From NCBI GenBank assembly GCA_021775415.1, contig JAJFHV010000004.1:182859-246858 (forward strand): a stretch of DNA of 64,000 nucleotides, written 5' to 3'. The notes beneath the pieces were generated by a model. It had not been told where the DNA came from. It saw nothing but the letters and a program-made list of their open reading frames with translations, and made no database searches. Positions 8,901-16,005 of this stretch are shown here, in pieces. How positions within the stretch are numbered: the first letter of the stretch is position 1; each line of letters starts with the position of its first letter. The position numbers and the translations under genes were made by a program. The DNA is from Hyphomicrobiales bacterium (GTDB lineage: Bacteria; Pseudomonadota; Alphaproteobacteria; Rhizobiales; Rhizobiaceae).

Positions 8901-9675
8901 GGTTAGCGGTCGGGAGCTGGTTTGGGCTGGTCAAAACCTTGCGGGCAACAGTTCACTGGCAATCACGTTTTCTCTGGCGATAGGTGCTGCAGCACCGGGG
9001 ACCGAGTTCGTAAATTCGGCCTTTATCCGTAATCCGGTTGATGGCCAAGCCATATCAAACATTGCAAAGGCGATTATCAGGCTTGAAGTTGATCCCGTAC
9101 TACAGTGTAGCGATATTGTTGGCAGGGTATTTGATGACCTTGACGCGGACGGATATTACGATGATGGCGAACCGGGGCTTGGCGGGGTTCGGGTTGCAAC
9201 GGTCAACGGTTTGTTGATTACCACAGATCAGTTTGGACGCTATCACGTGGCCTGTGACATGATCCCGGATGATCGCATCGGTTCCAACTACATTCTCAAA
9301 CTTGATACGCGGACGCTCCCGACGGGATACCGGGTGACCAGCGAAAATCCACGGGTTGTGCGGGTCACTCGCGGCAAACTGTCAAAAATCAACTTCGCGG
9401 TGGCCAACAAGCGGACTGTCCGGCTTGATGTCAATGATCTCTCGTTCCAGCCTGGATCAACCAGTCTGACTCCTGATGCATTGAAGAATGTGGCGCGGGT
9501 ATTACTTCTGCTCGCGGAGGAATCTTCAGTTCTCAAACTCACCTATCGTGGGGGAACGGACACCAGGCAGTTGAAAAGAACGCGTCTCAAGGCAATCAAG
9601 GCCCTCGTTGAACAAGCTTGGGCAGCGCGTGAGCGGCCATTCAAACTCGAGATTGATGCCGAGCTCAAGCTCTAA
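5968..9675 (+). CDS. large exported repeat protein with EF-hand-like loops and SdrD-B-like domain, surface locus gene 4
   Basis: The 1235-residue product has a signal peptide (Arg-rich n-region, cleavage near SLA at 40) and then AITNDAVATATY, a free repeat-closing strand as in genes 1-3. About six DUF11-type repeats follow (roughly 70-180, 193-305, 305-420, 440-565, 765-895 and 910-1045). Canonical 12-residue EF-hand-like loops occur in repeats 1 and 2 (130-141 and 257-268, D-T-D-G-D-S-E-I-D..E) and in an SdrD-B-like domain (1057-1068, D-L-D-A-D-G..D..E). An Asp-rich stretch lies near 600-630. The C-terminus (about 1140-1235, VNDLSFQPGSTSLTPDAL onwards) resembles an OmpA-like peptidoglycan-binding fold but is degenerate. 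Unlike genes 1-3 it does not end in a truncated repeat. It could be the base or anchor of a surface structure. That role is inference. Confidence 0.72.
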   Translation: MKYLRHNRTRTGWFVRRRKSPMAILVAFMFLVAQIQTSLAAITNDAVATATYSGNPVNSPISNQSVPVAGAAPAMTVTKTGVLNDDDGTPGLSAGDTISYTVTVENTGNVSLTNVVANDPLVTLTLASGDTDGDSEIDPGETWNYTASYTITALDLSTNGGGDGDIDNTVTISTDQLPDAPASTAVPINPSASMDVTKSGTLNDDDGTPGLSAGDTIDYVITVENTGLVTLTNANIADVLDQNGSSIALATTGPTGDTDGDSEIDPSETWQFLASHTITQANLDDGNDLANTATVTTDQVGPESDGDTQVLAGLSSSYTMTKTASLAVGDGDGLGDVGEIITFTFNFTNTGNQTLTNLAVSDPLSGLSAIACLGDGDSDGDIDSLLPGASNSCSATYTIVQADVDNGSLTNTATTTATGADSATPVVEDDTANDNSTTTPMDRVVDLLLTKTVTTPVAVLPNVYEYQYIIQLTNAGSTALTNLRMQDDLDAAIIAPAALLGAPSFVISGFTGTGGPNGGYDGSADVELLAGDVQLDPAASGTITITLRVDTAGQPFSSLNTAIGTATELPGPVLSDDPTQTPGDPNDVNPTPATVPDADVDGSPDTDESAVVDRDGDSVADAFDYDPTGYFYCEDDGAILSGGSIAVQNISLGGTQTGVGSSNNITILRDGSGGSYQFYVTAPGTYRIIPTLPPSGVASTVTTSSGTLDVTSLLPSNPGVIGAGETGSTGILSDFSSPANPYYTEFIVEYGDPIVFNNNIPLALCGTPELSTSKVVTSGPTLLPNSTSDVTFRIVAENTGTLLIDQVNLRDDLASVFGAGNYTINSLTIETAPPGFGAGIDPFFDGNGNQRMLTINGTLQQGELVSVLLSINVNVPDGVYTNTEFASCVSGFDGSALPDVSASVDITINRLAGAGGLLVSKSTSIRSARIGSVVPYTVTVDNNDPSSLIGTSIVDFMPPGFTYVPGTATLGGVPLEPVVSGRELVWAGQNLAGNSSLAITFSLAIGAAAPGTEFVNSAFIRNPVDGQAISNIAKAIIRLEVDPVLQCSDIVGRVFDDLDADGYYDDGEPGLGGVRVATVNGLLITTDQFGRYHVACDMIPDDRIGSNYILKLDTRTLPTGYRVTSENPRVVRVTRGKLSKINFAVANKRTVRLDVNDLSFQPGSTSLTPDALKNVARVLLLLAEESSVLKLTYRGGTDTRQLKRTRLKAIKALVEQAWAARERPFKLEIDAELKL
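5973..6073 (+). repeat. perfect 15-bp inverted repeat spanning the start of surface gene 4
   Basis: GTATCTGCGCCACAA at 5973-5987 is exactly complementary to TTGTGGCGCAGATAC at 6059-6073. A nested 8-bp pair (AACAAGGA 5991-5998 with TCCTTGTT 6038-6045) lies inside the 71-nt loop. The structure begins 3 nt after the ATG and covers the signal-peptide codons. In mRNA it could limit or time translation of the 1235-residue protein. It looks too long and exact for chance inside coding sequence. Confidence 0.55.
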
Positions 9676-9704
9676 AATCTCCCGCTGGCAGCCTGCTGGA
9701 AGCA

Positions 9705-9734
9705 TTTATGGTTAACCCTCCATAAACGGCTTTT
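9705..9734 (+). terminator. weak hairpin between surface genes 4 and 5
   Basis: TTTATGG (9705-9711) pairs with CCATAAA (9720-9726) across an 8-nt loop, and four Ts follow at 9731-9734. The stem is AT-rich and short, so at best this is a partial terminator or attenuator that would lower expression of the barrel gene relative to the repeat proteins. Confidence 0.25.
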
Positions 9735-9753
9735 GCGTAATGATTCATTTACC

Positions 9754-12700
9754 ATGGTGGTTAGCAATTGCGTAAAGCGATGGCTTGGATATGTTTCCGG
9801 GCTCGGGGGTTTTGGCACGATTATTGTTGCCTGCCTTGTGTATGGGATTTTGCCCTCTTTCGGGCAATCCAAATGCAGCAGCGCAAGTGCCTGCGAAACT
9901 GACCTCTCCACATTATTGCAATTCGAAGAAGCTATTGAAAATAAAGAGTTTTCTCCACTTCCGAATACCGGAGTTGCTATCAGCGTCGATGGGGATGTAG
10001 TGGTTGGGACTCCAGTTTTGGAAGACGCAATCCGGCGCAATGACATCAAGCTTGAAAATGTGGACATCCAGATCAAATTTGACGGCCTGGACGTAACCCG
10101 CCGTCTTAACGTTTCAACCGAAGATGCGCGTCGCACCTATGAACCGGGTGCAATTGTGCATTTTTCGGGTAATTGGAACTATCCGGCCTGGGTTGAACGC
10201 GCAGAAATCCGAATTTATCGCCATATCGACAAATATTCTGCGGAAGCTGTCGCCCATCCCGTTGAAATCGTTCAAATGCCGGTGTTCGGGGAGAATGCAA
10301 AAAAAGCAGAATGGCAGTCCTATACCAGGGCGGAGATACTGGGTGAAGAAGGTGGCAATCTGGTTTATGCGCTTAGAGTTTATGACCAAGCCGGCAGGTA
10401 TGATGAAACCATCCCGCTTGGATTAAACCTTTCTGAAGCAGCAGAGATTTCTGAAGAACGGGAAATTGTCATTGCACCAGGTGAAGGTGATGACCGGACC
10501 CTCGTATCAAACATTCCGCTTTATGGGGGATCGATTACAGTTCACGGCCGCAATGTTCCGTATGGATACCATGTCGAGGTATTGGGTGAAACGATTGCGG
10601 TCGATGATGGTCAGGCGTTTGTTATAAGCCGCATCCTGCCGCCGGGTGACCACCTTGTAGACGTTGCGCTCACGGGAGAGACCAGGGACGAGGGCCTTCA
10701 ATTCGAGCGTGACATCAACATTCCTGATAATGAATGGTTCTATGTGGGGCTGGCCGATCTGACAGTTGGCAGGCGGTTCGGGTCCAACTCCGATATTTTG
10801 CACCAGGTAAATCCGGGCGAGTATTCCCAGACCTATGAGCGGGGCAGGCTTGCATTTTATCTCAAGGGCAAGATCAAGGGGGAGACCCTGATTACCGCTG
10901 CACTGGATACAACGGAAGACGAGCTTGATGTGTTGTTGTCCAATCTTGATGAGAAAGACCCACGGCAGCTGTTGAGAAGACTTGATCCAGACGACTACTA
11001 TCCAGTTTACGGTGATGACAGCACAACTGTGGAAGACGCGCCCACCTCCGGTCGGTTTTATGTCCGCATTGAACGCGGTAAAAGCCATGTGTTGTGGGGG
11101 AATTTCAAAACCCGAATTAACGGCACCGAGCTGGCACGTTTTGAGCGCGGGCTCTATGGCGCGCATGCCCAGCTGCGTACGGGAAAAACCACGACGCATG
11201 GTGAGCCGGTAGCAGAGTTGGAAGCGTTTGCAGCACAACCTGGAACCTTGCCACAGCGCGATGAATTGCGCGGCACAGGCGGCTCGGCGTATTTCCTGCG
11301 CCGGCAGGATATCAACCAGGGTTCAGAGCAGGTAACAATCGAAGAGCGTGACCGGGTTACCGGCCTGGTCGTTGAACGAACCATCCTTCGCCCCGGCGAG
11401 GATTACGATATCGATTACGTACAAGGGGTCATCATCTTGCGCCGCCCCTTGGCCGCAAGTAGCGGCACCAGTTCGGCGGTTAAAAATGCAGGGCTTGGCG
11501 GCAATGATCAGTTTCTGGTTGCCGTATACGAATACACGCCGACCCTGTCGGACGTGGATGGGTTTACCTATGGCGGGCGAACACATCTATGGCTTAACGA
11601 TGTGGTGCGTATCGGCGCAACCGGATTTATGGAAAATACCGGGATTGCCGACCAGACCCTGATTGGCGCAGATGTTTTGATCCGGTTGTCTGACAAAAGC
11701 TACTTTGAATTTGAATGGGCGCAATCTGAAGGTGATACGTTTGGCATCGTTACTTCAACCGATGGCGGGTTTATTTTCACCCCGGTGAGTGGCGTCAATG
11801 CTACAGGCAGAGCCGCCGATGCATGGAGGGCGAAGTTTGCGCTGGATTTGGGTGAAGTAACCAGTGGCCAGCATGTGGGTTCAATTGGTGGCTATTATGA
11901 ACAACGTGATGCCGGGTTTAACGCACCAAGCCGCTATACATCTGTTGGGGAGCGGATTTGGGGAGCATTTGGCGAAGTTGAAATTAATGAAAATGTTTCG
12001 ATTGAGGCACGCTATGACGAGGTAAATCGCGATGATGGCAGCAATCACCGAGAGATAGAAGCTGAAATTATAACCCACATTGACGACCAGTGGACTGCCA
12101 GCACCGGTGTCCAGCACTCTGATGTTGCAACCGCCATCGGGACGACAACCGGAACGGGTAGCCGGACGGATTTAGGGGCCCGAATTACCAGGGAAATTGA
12201 CGAAGGTTCGCGCGGCTGGGTGTTTGGCCAGGTAACGGTGGACCGTGATGGAACACGCCAGCGCAATGACCGGGTTGGAATAGGTGCAGAAAAGGACCTT
12301 ACTGACAAGGTTTCAGTTTCAGGTGAAGTTTCATACGGAACGAGTGGAATTGGTGCCCTTGCGGCATTGAATTATCAACCGACGGTATCGGACAAATACT
12401 ATCTGGGATACCGGCTTGAGCCTGATACGACTGCCGGTGATTTCAATGGATATGATCCGTTCGGTGATGATTATGGCTCGATCGTTTACGGTGCCAACCG
12501 GCGGGTCAACGATCAGCTGACGACTTTCATGGAAGAAAACTATGATTTTTCTGGAAGTCAGCGCTCGCTCACCCATACGTACGGCGTTACCTACACACCA
12601 GATGCCTTTTGGACACTGTCCGGAGGGTTTGAAGCGGGCGAGATTTACGACAGTATAAGTGGTGATTTTGACCGCGTCGCGGTTTCCGGCACGGCGTCTT

Positions 12701-13416
12701 TCAAAGAGGAGGGCAAGAGTGGTTCGGTTCGACTGGAAGCCCGGTTCGAAGAGGGTATCGGGGCTGGAGTGCGGGATCGAAACACCTATCTTTTGACCAG
12801 TCAGTTGGGCCTGATGCATGACGATGACTGGCGGTTTATTGCCAAAATTGATGCGCTGATTTCTGAATCAGATCAAAGCGCTGTGCTTGATGGCGATTAT
12901 GTTGAAGGATCAATTGGATGGGCGTACCGACCAGTTGAAAGTGACCGGTTGAATGCGTTGTTTAAATACACCTATTTGCACGACCTTCCCGGTTCACAAC
13001 AATTAAATGTCCAAGACCAGTTACTTGGTCCAACACAGCGCAGTCATGTTCTGTCGGCGGATTTCATCTATGATCTGACAGAACAACTTTCCATCGGTGG
13101 CAAGTACGGCTTCCGGATTGGTGAGGTATCAGCCGACCGTTCCTCGAATAATTTTGCTCGCTCATCTGCACATTTGGCAATTGCACGCCTGGATTTTCAT
13201 GTGGTTCACAATTGGGATGTGCTGGTTGAAGCCCGATCCCTCTGGCTCCAGGAACTGGAACAGGTAAACTTTGGATTGCTTGCAGGCGTCTACCGCCATA
13301 TCGGGGATAATTTAAAGCTTGGAGCAGGTTATAATTTTGGCCGTTTTTCGGATGACTTGACGGACCTGACTTATGATGATGAGGGTGTGTTTGTGAATGT
13401 AGTCGGCAAATTCTGA
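9754..13416 (+). CDS. large outer-membrane beta-barrel protein, surface locus gene 5
   Basis: From the ATG at 9754 the product is 1220 residues; a TTG at 9733 would add seven. Neither start has a clear Shine-Dalgarno. An N-terminal hydrophobic segment (about 11-35) serves as signal peptide. The next roughly 500 residues are beta-rich periplasmic or extracellular modules. A conserved block follows (YPVYGDDSTT..., RIERGKSHVLWGNF, ELRGTGGSAYFLRRQDI, DYDIDYVQGVI). The last roughly 600 residues alternate hydrophobic and polar residues as transmembrane barrel strands do, and the chain ends in Phe (FVNVVGKF), a typical BAM recognition signal. No TonB box or plug is evident. Proteins of this shape occur beside DUF11 repeat proteins, but I cannot name a characterised member. 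It is probably the outer-membrane partner, exporter or anchor for genes 1-4. Confidence 0.7.
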   Translation: MVVSNCVKRWLGYVSGLGGFGTIIVACLVYGILPSFGQSKCSSASACETDLSTLLQFEEAIENKEFSPLPNTGVAISVDGDVVVGTPVLEDAIRRNDIKLENVDIQIKFDGLDVTRRLNVSTEDARRTYEPGAIVHFSGNWNYPAWVERAEIRIYRHIDKYSAEAVAHPVEIVQMPVFGENAKKAEWQSYTRAEILGEEGGNLVYALRVYDQAGRYDETIPLGLNLSEAAEISEEREIVIAPGEGDDRTLVSNIPLYGGSITVHGRNVPYGYHVEVLGETIAVDDGQAFVISRILPPGDHLVDVALTGETRDEGLQFERDINIPDNEWFYVGLADLTVGRRFGSNSDILHQVNPGEYSQTYERGRLAFYLKGKIKGETLITAALDTTEDELDVLLSNLDEKDPRQLLRRLDPDDYYPVYGDDSTTVEDAPTSGRFYVRIERGKSHVLWGNFKTRINGTELARFERGLYGAHAQLRTGKTTTHGEPVAELEAFAAQPGTLPQRDELRGTGGSAYFLRRQDINQGSEQVTIEERDRVTGLVVERTILRPGEDYDIDYVQGVIILRRPLAASSGTSSAVKNAGLGGNDQFLVAVYEYTPTLSDVDGFTYGGRTHLWLNDVVRIGATGFMENTGIADQTLIGADVLIRLSDKSYFEFEWAQSEGDTFGIVTSTDGGFIFTPVSGVNATGRAADAWRAKFALDLGEVTSGQHVGSIGGYYEQRDAGFNAPSRYTSVGERIWGAFGEVEINENVSIEARYDEVNRDDGSNHREIEAEIITHIDDQWTASTGVQHSDVATAIGTTTGTGSRTDLGARITREIDEGSRGWVFGQVTVDRDGTRQRNDRVGIGAEKDLTDKVSVSGEVSYGTSGIGALAALNYQPTVSDKYYLGYRLEPDTTAGDFNGYDPFGDDYGSIVYGANRRVNDQLTTFMEENYDFSGSQRSLTHTYGVTYTPDAFWTLSGGFEAGEIYDSISGDFDRVAVSGTASFKEEGKSGSVRLEARFEEGIGAGVRDRNTYLLTSQLGLMHDDDWRFIAKIDALISESDQSAVLDGDYVEGSIGWAYRPVESDRLNALFKYTYLHDLPGSQQLNVQDQLLGPTQRSHVLSADFIYDLTEQLSIGGKYGFRIGEVSADRSSNNFARSSAHLAIARLDFHVVHNWDVLVEARSLWLQELEQVNFGLLAGVYRHIGDNLKLGAGYNFGRFSDDLTDLTYDDEGVFVNVVGKF

Positions 13417-13487
13417 CGGTCTGCCACATGGCCCTTATTGAAAGTTTCAGTATGGTTGTTAACGCTGGACCCATGCAGGAGAACGTC

Positions 13488-13535
13488 ATGGCTTGCTCCT
13501 CAATGCGGGTTATTGGAAAAGCGTATTTGTCATGA
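13488..13535 (+). CDS. possible 15-codon leader ORF overlapping thiE
   Basis: An ATG at 13488 preceded by AGGAGA at 5-nt spacing opens a 15-codon frame (MACSSMRVIGKAYLS) whose TGA overlaps the thiE start codon (ATGA at 13532-13535). thiE itself has only a weak ribosome site. This arrangement would allow translational coupling. It is seen in sequence only; I know of no conserved leader of this kind. Confidence 0.3.
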   Translation: MACSSMRVIGKAYLS

Positions 13536-14140
13536 AGCTGGATCCATTCTACCCGCTATTTGATTCATATAATTGGCTCGAAAGGCTGGTGCCGTGCGGG
13601 ATAAAGCTTGTTCAATTGCGCATTAAAGACGGGCCAGAGGATAAAGTCCGGTCTGAGATTGTCATGGCAAGAGAACTTTGCGCCAGGCACAATTGTCAGC
13701 TGGTTGTAAATGATTACTGGCAAATCGCGTTGGAAGAAAAATGTGATTATGTGCATCTGGGCCAGGAGGATATTGACGGGGCGGATATTGCAGCGATTAA
13801 AAGTGCCGGCGTGAAAATCGGGATCAGCACGCATGACCGCAAAGAGCTGGACCGTGCACTATCCCTTGCGCCCGACTATGTTGCGCTGGGACCGGTTTAC
13901 CCAACCATTATGAAAAAGATGAAGTGGCATGAACAGGGTCTTGAGCGCGTGTCTGAATGGAAAAAACTGATTGGTGACATCCCGCTTGTGGGTATTGGCG
14001 GTATGAGCGTGGAACGGGCTAACGACGTCTTGCAGGCAGGCGCTGACATTGTGTCTGTTGTGACGGACATCACGCTTCATGAGAACCCCGAACAACGCAC
14101 CCAAGAATGGCTTGATGTCACGCGAGCCAGCAGGGGGTGA
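13532..14140 (+). CDS. thiE: thiamine-phosphate synthase
   Basis: The 202-residue product matches the ThiE TIM-barrel family, which joins the thiazole phosphate and the pyrimidine pyrophosphate to make thiamine phosphate in the cytoplasm. Visible motifs are KLVQLRIKD near the N-terminus (substrate-binding strand), VNDYWQIAL, DYVHLGQED, ALGPVYPTIMKK and VGIGGMS with A-DIVSVVTDI near the C-terminus (phosphate-binding loops). I start at the ATG at 13532, which gives the usual N-terminus MKLDPFYPLFD. A TTG at 13493 is also in frame. The gene stands alone, away from other thi genes, with no THI-box seen. Its start overlaps a short upstream ORF. Confidence 0.85.
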   Translation: MKLDPFYPLFDSYNWLERLVPCGIKLVQLRIKDGPEDKVRSEIVMARELCARHNCQLVVNDYWQIALEEKCDYVHLGQEDIDGADIAAIKSAGVKIGISTHDRKELDRALSLAPDYVALGPVYPTIMKKMKWHEQGLERVSEWKKLIGDIPLVGIGGMSVERANDVLQAGADIVSVVTDITLHENPEQRTQEWLDVTRASRG

Positions 14141-14152
14141 AGTTGGAAAGTT

Positions 14153-14169
14153 CCCTGGAGTATCCAGGG
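14153..14169. terminator. short hairpin after thiE
   Basis: CCCTGG (14153-14158) and CCAGGG (14164-14169) form a 6-bp stem with a 5-nt loop, just after the thiE stop and 3' of the inverted tRNA fragment on the minus strand. No T-run follows on either strand. It may once have ended transcription of the minus-strand tRNA copy, or it may slow thiE transcription. Confidence 0.3.
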
Positions 14170-14172
14170 CGG

Positions 14173-14215
14173 TGGTGATCCCGAGAGGACTCGAACCTAT
14201 TACCTCAAGATTAGG
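14173..14215 (-). pseudogene. 3'-half fragment of tRNA-Arg(CCT), inverted
   Basis: Read on the minus strand, these 43 bases match the intact tRNA-Arg downstream from the anticodon to the CCA end, with one mismatch that breaks a T-stem pair (CCTCT in place of CCTAT). Beyond the anticodon the match stops, so there is no acceptor 5' half or D-arm. This is the footprint expected of an attachment-site copy of a tRNA 3' end, except that it lies inverted relative to the intact gene. Confidence 0.7.
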
Positions 14216-14360
14216 AGTCTGAGGATGCGTGAATTAGAAGCGCAATCGGATCAAGAGCTTGTATCATATGACAATTCTCAGGTACTGAATAAGCACAGCG
14301 CGATGCGTAAATATTGATTTTTGTAGCGTCTTTTCGGCTGCTTTGATATTCAGATATTGT

Positions 14361-14437
14361 GGTCCCGTAGCTCATCAGGATAGAGCGCAAGATTCCTAAT
14401 CTTGAGGTAATAGGTTCGAGTCCTATCGGGATCACCA
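14361..14437 (+). tRNA. tRNA-Arg (anticodon CCT)
   Basis: A complete cloverleaf can be drawn: acceptor GGTCCCG/CGGGATC (one G-T wobble), D-arm AGCTCA..GGATAGAGC, anticodon stem AAGAT/ATCTT with loop TCCTAAT giving anticodon CCT, T-arm ATAGG-TTCGAGT-CCTAT, discriminator A and an encoded CCA. It reads AGG arginine codons. Its 3' half is duplicated in inverted orientation upstream, and a toxin-antitoxin pair lies directly downstream. Confidence 0.93.
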
Positions 14438-14602
14438 ATTAGCTTTTAGGTGACTAATACTTAGTGTCGCAAATAATTAGTTGATAGAGCCGAATTTTTA
14501 AGTTTTTTCCCCAACCACTAGAGGGTTGGACGGCGAGCATCGGCATTCGAATGGACTGGAGCCGTATCGTTCCCTCTGAATAACACTTGCCAGTACTTGA
14601 TA

Positions 14603-14649
14603 TTGACATTCATTCTTATCATATGATATGTATACGCCAATCATATGAG
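14603..14649 (+). promoter_or_regulatory. promoter with two operator-like palindromes for the RES/Xre pair
   Basis: TTGACA (14603-14608) is followed after 18 bp by TATGTA (14627-14632), a plausible sigma-70 promoter. ATCATATGAT (14618-14627) overlaps the -10 region, and a near-copy ATCATATGAG sits at 14640-14649, exactly 22 bp further on (two helical turns). GTATAC lies between. Such paired sites fit autorepression by the antitoxin encoded immediately downstream. Confidence 0.55.
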
Positions 14650-14655
14650 GTTTTC

Positions 14656-15072
14656 ATGTCAAACGCGACTATCCAAATTGAAGATAGAAACGGTCTTGCT
14701 CCCATTCATGAGCGTGAACGGATTGGAGCCGTAGTTAAAGCTATTGTTCGGACCGCTGAAGCTTGGGAATTGACTAATGCCGAAGCAGCGTCGCTGTTTG
14801 ATGTACCGATTGCCACTTGGAGCCGCATGAAAGCAGGAACTTATCGAGGCGTTTTGGATCAAGACAAAGTCACACGTGCCAGTTTGATGGTTGGTATGTT
14901 TAAGGGGCTGAGACTCCTCTTCAATGGACCATTGACCTATGGATGGCCGAAGCTGGCGAACAATGGTCCTCAATTCAAAGCACAAAGCCCTGTTGAAGTC
15001 ATGATTGCCGGCGGGATCCCAGCCATGATGAATGTGCGCCAACACATTGACGCGCTGAGAGGCGGTATGTGA
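14656..15072 (+). CDS. Xre/MbcA/ParS-type antitoxin
   Basis: The 138-residue product carries an Xre-like helix-turn-helix region (about 30-65, AWELTNAEAASLFDVPIATWSRMKAG) and the C-terminal toxin-binding module of the MbcA/ParS/Xre antitoxin family (LMVGMFKGLRLLFNGPLTYGWPKLANNGPQF..SPVEVMIAGGIPAMMNVRQHIDALRGG). The 'W...N...F' segment followed by P-x-E-x-M is typical of antitoxins that block RES toxins. I start at the ATG at 14656 (GAGG 5 nt upstream); a start at 14623 is possible. The gene overlaps the toxin by 4 nt. It lies directly after tRNA-Arg, a common place for acquired genes. Confidence 0.82.
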   Translation: MSNATIQIEDRNGLAPIHERERIGAVVKAIVRTAEAWELTNAEAASLFDVPIATWSRMKAGTYRGVLDQDKVTRASLMVGMFKGLRLLFNGPLTYGWPKLANNGPQFKAQSPVEVMIAGGIPAMMNVRQHIDALRGGM

Positions 15073-15776
15073 TTGAAATCGATACCTATCCACCCGTCCC
15101 GTTCAATCAAGCAGACACCATTCGTCTTATCTCGACAGCGTATATTGACGAACCAGCAATGTCTCCGTTGGTAGACGATATTGACGAGCTCGGCTTCCTG
15201 GAAGACCTCGAAGGGTTGACCTCGGCAAGGCGTGGAGCCGGTTTAATCTTGCCGTCAGGTGTTTATCTGGACGAACTTCTCACCGAAAGGCATGGTTATG
15301 GTTGGACCTATGTCAATGCAGCCTTTTGCTACTCACGCCCGACGGGTAACCGGTTCAACGGCCCAGATCGTGGGGCGTGGTATGCAACTTGGGGTGACGA
15401 TGCGATTGAAACAGCACATGCAGAGGTCAGCTGGCATCTAACACGCGAGCTTGAGGCTGTTGGTATTTTTGAGAACGTGACCGCCTATCGGGAACTGATA
15501 GCCTCATTTGCAACGGACATGCGCGATCTGACTGGGATGGATGATGCTGCTGTTTTTTCCCCTGATTCCTCCATTGGCTACCCTGCAGGCCAGGCACTGG
15601 CCGCCAATTTGAGGGCAGTGGGTGCCAATGGCGTTTTTTATCCCTCTGTACGCCGTACAGGTGGCATGTGTTTAGCGGCGTTTCGCCCAAACACGGTGCA
15701 AAACATTCGCCAAGGCAACACTTGGGAGTTCACCTGGGGAGGAGATATTGGGCCAAACATTGAGAAAATCGTATAG
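15069..15776 (+). CDS. RES-domain toxin
   Basis: The 235-residue product has a RES domain. Related toxins (MbcT, ParT, Xre-RES systems) consume NAD+ or ADP-ribosylate a target when free of antitoxin. Visible features are an N-terminal Arg (TIRLISTAY), NRFNGPDRGAWYATWGDDAIETAHAEVSWH, which holds the conserved Arg and Glu, and a C-terminal GVFYPSVRRTGGMCLAAFRP segment with the Ser. The GTG start at 15069 overlaps the antitoxin stop (GTGA), so translation is probably coupled. At 235 residues it is slightly longer than many RES toxins (about 160-230). Family assignment is by motif recognition only. Confidence 0.82.
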   Translation: MIEIDTYPPVPFNQADTIRLISTAYIDEPAMSPLVDDIDELGFLEDLEGLTSARRGAGLILPSGVYLDELLTERHGYGWTYVNAAFCYSRPTGNRFNGPDRGAWYATWGDDAIETAHAEVSWHLTRELEAVGIFENVTAYRELIASFATDMRDLTGMDDAAVFSPDSSIGYPAGQALAANLRAVGANGVFYPSVRRTGGMCLAAFRPNTVQNIRQGNTWEFTWGGDIGPNIEKIV

Positions 15777-16005
15777 ATGAGCGGGATAATAGAATCTTTG
15801 CGGTTCGCCAAGATAAATTCAGACACGGGTTGATTGGTGGGCAGAAATCACGTGCAAATGAAATCAGTCCGGATTAACGCTGTTTAGTGAAATTCCGTCA
15901 AATTTACCTTGATTTTAGATGTTTTGATTGCCTGAAAAGGGCTGATCTACTAGGTCAGGGGCAGATTATTCAAGAATGCGGTAGAGTGATCGAGGAGATC
16001 AAAAA

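Noticed and set aside
14173..14215. A second functional tRNA-Arg on the minus strand
   Set aside because: The 5' half and D-arm are missing and a T-stem pair is broken.
14511..14529. CCAACC/GGTTGG hairpin downstream of tRNA-Arg as a terminator
   Set aside because: No T-run follows on either strand, so it remains an unexplained inverted repeat.
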